64,000 nt of DNA from Polynucleobacter sp. 80A-SIGWE (lineage in GTDB: Bacteria; Pseudomonadota; Gammaproteobacteria; Burkholderiales; Burkholderiaceae): NCBI RefSeq assembly GCF_018882295.1, contig NZ_JACVOR010000002.1:682001-746000 (forward strand), given 5' to 3'. Position numbers and translations under genes: made by a program. The notes under the pieces were generated by a model that was given only the letters and a program-made list of their open reading frames with translations, made no database searches and had not been told where the DNA came from. Shown here one piece after another: positions 58,396 to 64,000 of this stretch. Every line of letters begins with the position of its first letter. Positions within the stretch are counted from its first letter, which is position 1.

Positions 58396-61300
58396 ATGTC
58401 TGATGCATTAAAACTAGCACCCCCCATACCCGCACCCCGGGCTGGGCAGCGCTTTACCTTTTCAGGGCTAGTTGGTTCATCAGATGCCGCATTAATAGCT
58501 CAATCCGCACTGCGGTACCGATCTGAATTCTCAGTCATGGTTATTTTCTGCGCTCAGGCCCAGGAAGCCCAGCGTCTTTTAGAAGAAATCCCAGCCTTTG
58601 CCCCACAGCTCAAGACACGTTTATTACCTGACTGGGAAATTCTGCCGTATGACCATTTCTCACCTCACCAGGATTTAGTCTCAGAACGCTTAGCGACGCT
58701 CTATGAATTACTTAACGGCAGTTGCGACATTGTTTTGGTGCCAATTACTACGGCTTTGCAACGACTCGGCCCGCCAAACTTTTTATCTGGCCACACCTTC
58801 TTTTTTAGACAAGGTGACAAGCTCAATGAGGCGGCACTAAAACTTCAGTTGCAGCAAGCTGGCTACGATCCTGTTAGTGCAGTCATGCGTCCAGGTGAAT
58901 ACAGTATTCGTGGCGGACTAATTGATTTATTTCCAATGGGCTCAAGCCTGCCGTATCGCCTGGATCTCTTTGGTGATGAGATTGAGCAAATTCGAGCTTT
59001 TGATCCAGATACCCAGCGCAGCCTCTATCCCGTTAAAGAAGTTCGTCTATTACCAGGACATGAATTTCCATTTGATGATGCTTCACGCACCGCCTTCCGC
59101 GGCAGGTGGCGCGAAGTATTTGAAGGCGATCCAACACGTTGCTCAATTTATAAAGATGCCAATCTCGGAATTCCCAGTGCTGGTATCGAATCGTACTTAC
59201 CCCTCTTCTTTGAAGAGTCATCGACAGTCTTTGATTACTTCCCCCGCTCGGGCGACCCTGTATGGCTAGTAAGCATCGGTGATGTTGAAGAATCTATTAA
59301 GGGCTTTTGGAAGGACACGCTTTCTAGATATGAATTCTTAAAGCATGATCTTGATCGCCCTATTCTTCCGCCGGCAGAGTTATTCCTGGATGTGGATCAA
59401 TTCTTCACAGCAGCCAAACCCAATGCGCGTTTGGCATTGGATAAAGAAGCGGATAAAGAATCAAAAGCTGCCCCGCAATTTTTAGCTGTTCCTGATTTGG
59501 CAGTCCATCGTCGTGATGCCGATCCGATGAATCGTTTGCGCGCTTTGGTTTCTCAAGAAAAAGTGCGCGTTCTCATTTGCAGCGATAGCAATGGCCGCAA
59601 AGAATCCATTCGCCAACTCTTTGATGAGAGTAATTCAGTTGCTGGACAAAATGGTAAGCCACTCTACCCATTAAAGCCAGAAGGCTTTGAAGGTGTTGCT
59701 GACTTTATTAAGAGTGATGCTCTATTTGGCTTGGTCACAGCGCAACTCTTTAATGGATTTACTTGGCCCGCTGAAAACCTCATTGTTGTTACCGAGGCTG
59801 AGCTCTTTACCACCACTGCACGTCAACGTCGCAAGGGTAAAGAAAGTGAGAGCGCCGATCCGGATATGCTCTTTAAGGATTTATCTGAGCTCAAGATTGG
59901 TGACCCCGTTGTTCATTCAGATCATGGCATTGGCCGCTATCAAGGTTTAGTACTACTCAATTTAGCGCCACCCAAAGAAGAGCCTATTTTTGAAGAGTTC
60001 CTGCACTTGGTTTACGCCAAAGATGCAACCCTGTATGTACCAGTGCAACAACTGCAGATGGTGACCCGATATGCAGGCTCTGACCCTGACTCAGCACCAT
60101 TGCACCAATTGGGTTCTGGTCAGTGGGATAAGGCAAGGCGTAAAGCTGCGCAACAAATTCGGGATACCGCTGCTGAGCTATTAAGCCTGTATGCAGCAAG
60201 AGCGATTCGCAAGGGTCATGCCTTTGAATTCTCAGCCCATGACTATGCTGCATTTGCAGAAAGCTTTGGCTTTGAAGAAACGCCAGATCAAGCCAATGCG
60301 ATTGCCGCCGTAATTGGCGATATGACTAGTGGTACACCTATGGATCGACTGGTATGTGGTGATGTGGGCTTCGGTAAGACTGAGGTTGCACTTCGTGCCA
60401 GCTTTGTTGCAGTGATGGGTGGTAAGCAAGTGGCCATCTTGGCGCCAACCACCCTACTCGCAGAACAACATGTCGCAACCTGGAAAGATCGATTTGCCGA
60501 TTGGCCTGTGCGCATTGTTGAGCTCTCACGCTTTAAAACCACTAAAGAAATTAATGCAGCCCTAGAGGCGATCGCTAAGGGCGAGGCTGACATCATTATT
60601 GGCACACATAAGCTTCTTTCAAAAGAAACTCAGTTTGCTAATTTAGGCCTGGTTATCGTCGATGAGGAGCATCGCTTTGGCGTGCGTCAAAAGGATGCAC
60701 TCAAGGCATTGCGCGCTGAAGTAGATATCCTGACGCTGACTGCAACCCCTATTCCGAGAACACTTGGCATGGCAATGGAAGGTTTGCGTGAGTTCTCGAT
60801 TATTGCAACAGCACCACAGAAGCGTTTGGCCATCAAAACATTTGTGCGACGTGAAGGCGATGGCGTTATTCGTGAGGCCGTGCTTCGAGAGATTAAGCGT
60901 GGTGGTCAGGTCTACTTCCTCCACAACGAAGTGGAAACCATTCAAAACCGTAAGCATGCTTTGCAAGAGCTCATTCCAGAGGCTCGCATTAGCGTAGCGC
61001 ATGGTCAAATGCATGAGCGTGAACTCGAATCGGTCATGCGTGAATTTGTGACTCAACGCACCAATATCTTGTTGTGCACCACCATTATTGAAACGGGTAT
61101 TGACGTTCCGACTGCTAACACCATCATCATGCATCGCGCAGATAAATTTGGATTAGCGCAATTGCATCAATTGCGTGGTCGTGTTGGCCGCTCACATCAC
61201 CAAGCCTACGCCTATTTGCTAGTTCCGGACCCTGAGGCACTCAGTAAGCAAGCACAACTACGTTTAAATGCGATTCAAGCCATGGAAGAACTGGGGTCCG

Positions 61301-61950
61301 GTTTCTATTTGGCAATGCATGACCTAGAAATCCGAGGCGCTGGTGAAGTTCTGGGCGATAAGCAATCTGGTGAAATTCATGAAATTGGATTTCAGCTATA
61401 TACCGAGATGCTCAATCGTGCAGTGAAATCCTTGCGCAGCGGTAAAGAGCCCGATCTACTATCTCCTCTGCAGGCCACTACCGATGTCAATCTCGGTGTA
61501 CCTGCCCTCTTCCCGAATGACTATTGCCCCGATGTTCATGAACGCCTCTCCATGTACAAGCGCTTCGCTGGTACAAATGATTTCTCCGAACTCATGGGAT
61601 TGCGTGAAGAGTTGGTAGATCGCTATGGTGATCTGCCTGACCAAGCCAAATCCCTATATGAAACCCATCGACTACGACTAGAAATGGCTGGCTTTGGAAT
61701 CAAGAAGATTGATGCTAGCCCAGCATCCATTCAGATCCAGTTCATACCCAATCCTCCGATTGACCCGATGAAAATCATTCAATTGATTCAGTCATCCAAA
61801 TACATTCAGCTCAATGGGCAAGATAAGTTAAAAATTCTTCCCCAAAAAGAGAAGGATTTTGAGAAACTAGAGCAACGTCTAGACCATATCCGGAAAATTC
61901 TCAGAAGCCTCAATGAATCCGCCATGCTCAATACTGTTCAAGCAAATTAA
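58396..61950 (+). CDS. mfd: Transcription-repair coupling factor Mfd
   Basis: The product is 1184 residues. The N-terminal UvrB-like module is followed by the RNA polymerase-interacting domain (KIGDPVVHSDHGIGRYQGL near 498-516), the RecG-like translocase (GDVGFGKTEVALRA, IVDEEHRFGVRQK, LTATPIPRTLGM, RAGRVGRSHHQAY-like motif) and the C-terminal TRCF domain (about 1030-1160). It removes stalled RNA polymerase and recruits UvrA to damaged templates. The length is normal for betaproteobacteria. Confidence 0.97.
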   Translation: MSDALKLAPPIPAPRAGQRFTFSGLVGSSDAALIAQSALRYRSEFSVMVIFCAQAQEAQRLLEEIPAFAPQLKTRLLPDWEILPYDHFSPHQDLVSERLATLYELLNGSCDIVLVPITTALQRLGPPNFLSGHTFFFRQGDKLNEAALKLQLQQAGYDPVSAVMRPGEYSIRGGLIDLFPMGSSLPYRLDLFGDEIEQIRAFDPDTQRSLYPVKEVRLLPGHEFPFDDASRTAFRGRWREVFEGDPTRCSIYKDANLGIPSAGIESYLPLFFEESSTVFDYFPRSGDPVWLVSIGDVEESIKGFWKDTLSRYEFLKHDLDRPILPPAELFLDVDQFFTAAKPNARLALDKEADKESKAAPQFLAVPDLAVHRRDADPMNRLRALVSQEKVRVLICSDSNGRKESIRQLFDESNSVAGQNGKPLYPLKPEGFEGVADFIKSDALFGLVTAQLFNGFTWPAENLIVVTEAELFTTTARQRRKGKESESADPDMLFKDLSELKIGDPVVHSDHGIGRYQGLVLLNLAPPKEEPIFEEFLHLVYAKDATLYVPVQQLQMVTRYAGSDPDSAPLHQLGSGQWDKARRKAAQQIRDTAAELLSLYAARAIRKGHAFEFSAHDYAAFAESFGFEETPDQANAIAAVIGDMTSGTPMDRLVCGDVGFGKTEVALRASFVAVMGGKQVAILAPTTLLAEQHVATWKDRFADWPVRIVELSRFKTTKEINAALEAIAKGEADIIIGTHKLLSKETQFANLGLVIVDEEHRFGVRQKDALKALRAEVDILTLTATPIPRTLGMAMEGLREFSIIATAPQKRLAIKTFVRREGDGVIREAVLREIKRGGQVYFLHNEVETIQNRKHALQELIPEARISVAHGQMHERELESVMREFVTQRTNILLCTTIIETGIDVPTANTIIMHRADKFGLAQLHQLRGRVGRSHHQAYAYLLVPDPEALSKQAQLRLNAIQAMEELGSGFYLAMHDLEIRGAGEVLGDKQSGEIHEIGFQLYTEMLNRAVKSLRSGKEPDLLSPLQATTDVNLGVPALFPNDYCPDVHERLSMYKRFAGTNDFSELMGLREELVDRYGDLPDQAKSLYETHRLRLEMAGFGIKKIDASPASIQIQFIPNPPIDPMKIIQLIQSSKYIQLNGQDKLKILPQKEKDFEKLEQRLDHIRKILRSLNESAMLNTVQAN

Positions 61951-61970
61951 TTACTGACTGCTAATCCCAC

Positions 61971-62861
61971 ATGTCTAAGCACCTTACCCTCGTAGCTCTT
62001 GCTAACACCCCAATCACTTCACAATTAAATACTGCATTGATTGCGCATGCAAAAGTCTTAGGTAGTGAGATAGCCAAGGACAACAATGAACAAGAGCATT
62101 CGAAATATTTCACTACTCGCTGGACCTACTCTCAAGACTTACCGCCGGAAGCAAGGGTTGCCATGCGTGATATTGCTGCTGCACACGATGCGGATTTGGC
62201 TTTCATTTCCCCAGGATTTAATCCAGGTGAAGTGAAGGTGCTAGCAATGGATATGGACTCGACGCTGATCAATATCGAGTGCATTGATGAGATTGCCGAC
62301 TTCACAGGCAAGAAAGCTGCCGTTTCAGAAATCACTGAAGCCACTATGCGTGGCGAGATTAAAGATTTCAAAGAAAGCTTGCGCAGACGCGTAGCCCTTC
62401 TGGAAGGCGTATCTGCTGATGTATTGGAGTCAGTCTATCGCGAACGTTTGCGACCTAACCCTGGTGCTGCGGAATTGCTAGCCGGGGCAAATGCTAAAGG
62501 TTTGTACACCTTGCTAGTTTCTGGAGGCTTCACTTTCTTTACCCAAAAGCTGCAACAGGAGTTGGGCTTCAAGCAAACTCAAGCAAATACTTTAGAAATC
62601 ATTGATGGCAAGCTGACCGGTAAAGTCCTTGGCGATATCGTTGATGGTGCAGCGAAGAATGCTTATCTAGAGCAAGCCTGTACTCTCATGGGTTGTAGTA
62701 AAGGCAACTCCATCACCATGGGTGATGGATCGAACGACTTGCCAATGATGAATGGCTCTGGAATCAGCATTGCCTATAAAGCAAAACCAATCGTCAAAGA
62801 AAAAGCCGACGCGGCTTTTGACCGAGTCGGCTTGGATGCTGCCTTACTACTCATTGCCTAA
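61971..62861 (+). CDS. serB: Phosphoserine phosphatase
   Basis: The product is 296 residues. The HAD nucleophile motif DMDSTLINIECIDEIADF is near residues 91-108, motif II in LLVSGGFTFF, and motif III in GDGSNDLPMM near 250. An N-terminal segment of 80 residues precedes the HAD core as in other SerB proteins. It hydrolyses phosphoserine in serine synthesis. It follows mfd by 20 bases and converges on the thiolase gene with 38 bases between stops. Confidence 0.95.
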   Translation: MSKHLTLVALANTPITSQLNTALIAHAKVLGSEIAKDNNEQEHSKYFTTRWTYSQDLPPEARVAMRDIAAAHDADLAFISPGFNPGEVKVLAMDMDSTLINIECIDEIADFTGKKAAVSEITEATMRGEIKDFKESLRRRVALLEGVSADVLESVYRERLRPNPGAAELLAGANAKGLYTLLVSGGFTFFTQKLQQELGFKQTQANTLEIIDGKLTGKVLGDIVDGAAKNAYLEQACTLMGCSKGNSITMGDGSNDLPMMNGSGISIAYKAKPIVKEKADAAFDRVGLDAALLLIA

Positions 62862-62899
62862 CGCACTTGGTTTAGGCTAGAGCAGCAAAAGAGCGCTGA

Positions 62900-64000
62900 T
62901 TACAGGCGCTCAAAAATAGTTGCGATACCTTGACCGCCACCAATACACATTGTGACCAAAGCATATTTGCCTTGAACACGATGTAGCTCATGAATAGCCT
63001 TAGTAGCAATAGCGGCACCAGAGCAACCGATTGGGTGACCCAATGCAATCGCTCCACCATTGACGTTTGTCTTGGCTGGATCTAAACCCAAGCCTTTAGT
63101 TACCGCCAAAGCTTGAGCAGCAAATGCTTCATTGGATTCGATCACGTCGATTTGATCCAATTTCAGGCCAGCACGTTCAAGAGCAATCTTGGTTGCTGGG
63201 ATTGGGCCTTCACCCATGATGTGGTTAGGTACACCAGCAACAGCGTAAGACACTAGGCGAGCGATTGGCTTATGACCAGCCTTCTTAGCCGCTTCAGCTT
63301 CAGCCAAAACGAAGAATGCTGCGCCATCATTAATACCCGATGCATTACCTGCAGTAACGCTACCGCCCTCTTTTTTGAAGACTGCTTTCATCTTCGCCAA
63401 AGTTTCCATAGTGGTATCTGGCTTGCAATGTTCGTCTGTATCAAACACAACATCACCCTTACGAGTTTTGATAGTGATTGGAACGATTTGAGATTTGAAG
63501 CGACCCTCTTTGATTGCATGCGCTGCACGACGATGTGATTCCACTGCGAGAGCATCTTGCTCTTCACGTGTCAGCTTCCATTTTTCAACGAGGTTCTCTG
63601 CAGTAACACCCATATGACCAACGCCAAATGGATCCGTCAATACAGAAACCATCAAGTCGATCATTTTGGTATCACCCATACGCGCACCACTGCGCATTGC
63701 TGGTGAACCGTACATACCGCGTGACATCACCTCAACACCACCACCGATACCGTAATCGCAGTCACCCAACATAATTTGTTGAGCAGTAGACACAATCGCT
63801 TGCAAACCAGAACTGCACAAACGATTTAAAGCCATGGCAACCGATTCCATTGGCAGGCCGGCTTGGATAGAAGCTACACGTGCTACGTAGGCGTAACGGT
63901 TATCTGTAGGGATAGTGTTACCAACAGTAACGTAATTAATTAATGCTGGATCTACGCCAGAGCGAGCAACCGCCTCTTTCATCACGATGCCGCCGAGCTC
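62900..64000 (-). CDS. Acetyl-CoA acetyltransferase (thiolase), N-terminus cut by window edge
   Basis: The frame is open to the window edge (ELGGIVMKEAVARSG at 64000 downward), so the true start lies to the right and a start at 63985 would be false. The visible 366 residues show the thiolase nucleophile in ALNRLCSSGLQA, the NEAFAAQALAV segment, and the C-terminal ALGHPIGCSGA and CIGGGQG motifs. It is either biosynthetic acetoacetyl-CoA thiolase or a beta-ketothiolase for degradation; the sequence visible does not decide between them. Confidence 0.92.
   Translation of the reverse strand, partial: ELGGIVMKEAVARSGVDPALINYVTVGNTIPTDNRYAYVARVASIQAGLPMESVAMALNRLCSSGLQAIVSTAQQIMLGDCDYGIGGGVEVMSRGMYGSPAMRSGARMGDTKMIDLMVSVLTDPFGVGHMGVTAENLVEKWKLTREEQDALAVESHRRAAHAIKEGRFKSQIVPITIKTRKGDVVFDTDEHCKPDTTMETLAKMKAVFKKEGGSVTAGNASGINDGAAFFVLAEAEAAKKAGHKPIARLVSYAVAGVPNHIMGEGPIPATKIALERAGLKLDQIDVIESNEAFAAQALAVTKGLGLDPAKTNVNGGAIALGHPIGCSGAAIATKAIHELHRVQGKYALVTMCIGGGQGIATIFERL

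Overview
The window is a dense, single-copy stretch of a betaproteobacterial chromosome, most probably Burkholderiaceae and Polynucleobacter-like. This rests on gene order and protein character (pyrG-kdsA-eno-ftsB, tig-clpP-clpX-lon, ispD-ispF next to mfd, selO-msrB-yciB-bolA-ppiC), moderate AT-richness, very short intergenic gaps and convergent genes that share stop-codon bases. The genus is inferred, not demonstrated. No insertion sequence, prophage, integrase or CRISPR array was seen. Only one gene-free gap exceeds 300 bases (39866-40255).

Positions 1-9632 (+ strand) hold a sulfur-oxidation locus: the end of soxC, then soxD, soxY, soxZ, soxA, soxX, an intrinsic-terminator-like hairpin, and soxB. 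An accessory block follows: a secreted DsrE-like protein, a secreted SoxH-like metallo-beta-lactamase-fold protein, a small monoheme cytochrome c, three YeeE/YedE-type membrane proteins and a BLH-type putative sulfurtransferase/phosphatase. Together they look like a periplasmic thiosulfate-oxidising multienzyme system with an import or handling branch for sulfur compounds.

Positions 9650-32755 are housekeeping and small metabolic genes: a thioesterase with the tRNA 2-selenouridine synthase, glutaryl-CoA dehydrogenase, a queuosine-precursor transporter, an ABC-F ATPase, the selO-msrB-yciB-bolA-ppiC unit, ygfZ divergent from an mltG-tmk-holB-tatD-ankyrin unit, a potassium-channel-like protein, a TonB-like/DUF3108 protein with an esterase, hyi-garR for glyoxylate-derived C3 metabolism, an unrecognised secreted two-repeat protein and an M48 lipoprotein protease.

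Positions 32774-42901 contain a bidirectional terminator, three tRNAs (Asp, Glu, Ala) downstream of gltX, then hslO, the pyrG-kdsA-eno-ftsB unit and acnB, which has a perfect 14-bp palindrome in its upstream region. Positions 42917-57595 hold a spermidine-synthase-like gene, purL, ybbA, tesA, a PpiD-like chaperone that seems to lack the parvulin domain, tRNA-Val, lon with a sigma-32-like promoter, clpX, clpP, tig, tRNA-Leu and ispF. The right end has ispD, mfd, serB and a thiolase cut by the window edge.

Nothing here is a wholly new system by itself. The best leads are the Sox accessory block, the parvulin-less PpiD, the TonB-like/DUF3108 fusion, the uncharacterised two-repeat periplasmic protein, and several regulatory structures (terminator inside the sox operon, acnB palindrome, competing hairpins before the ABC-F gene).
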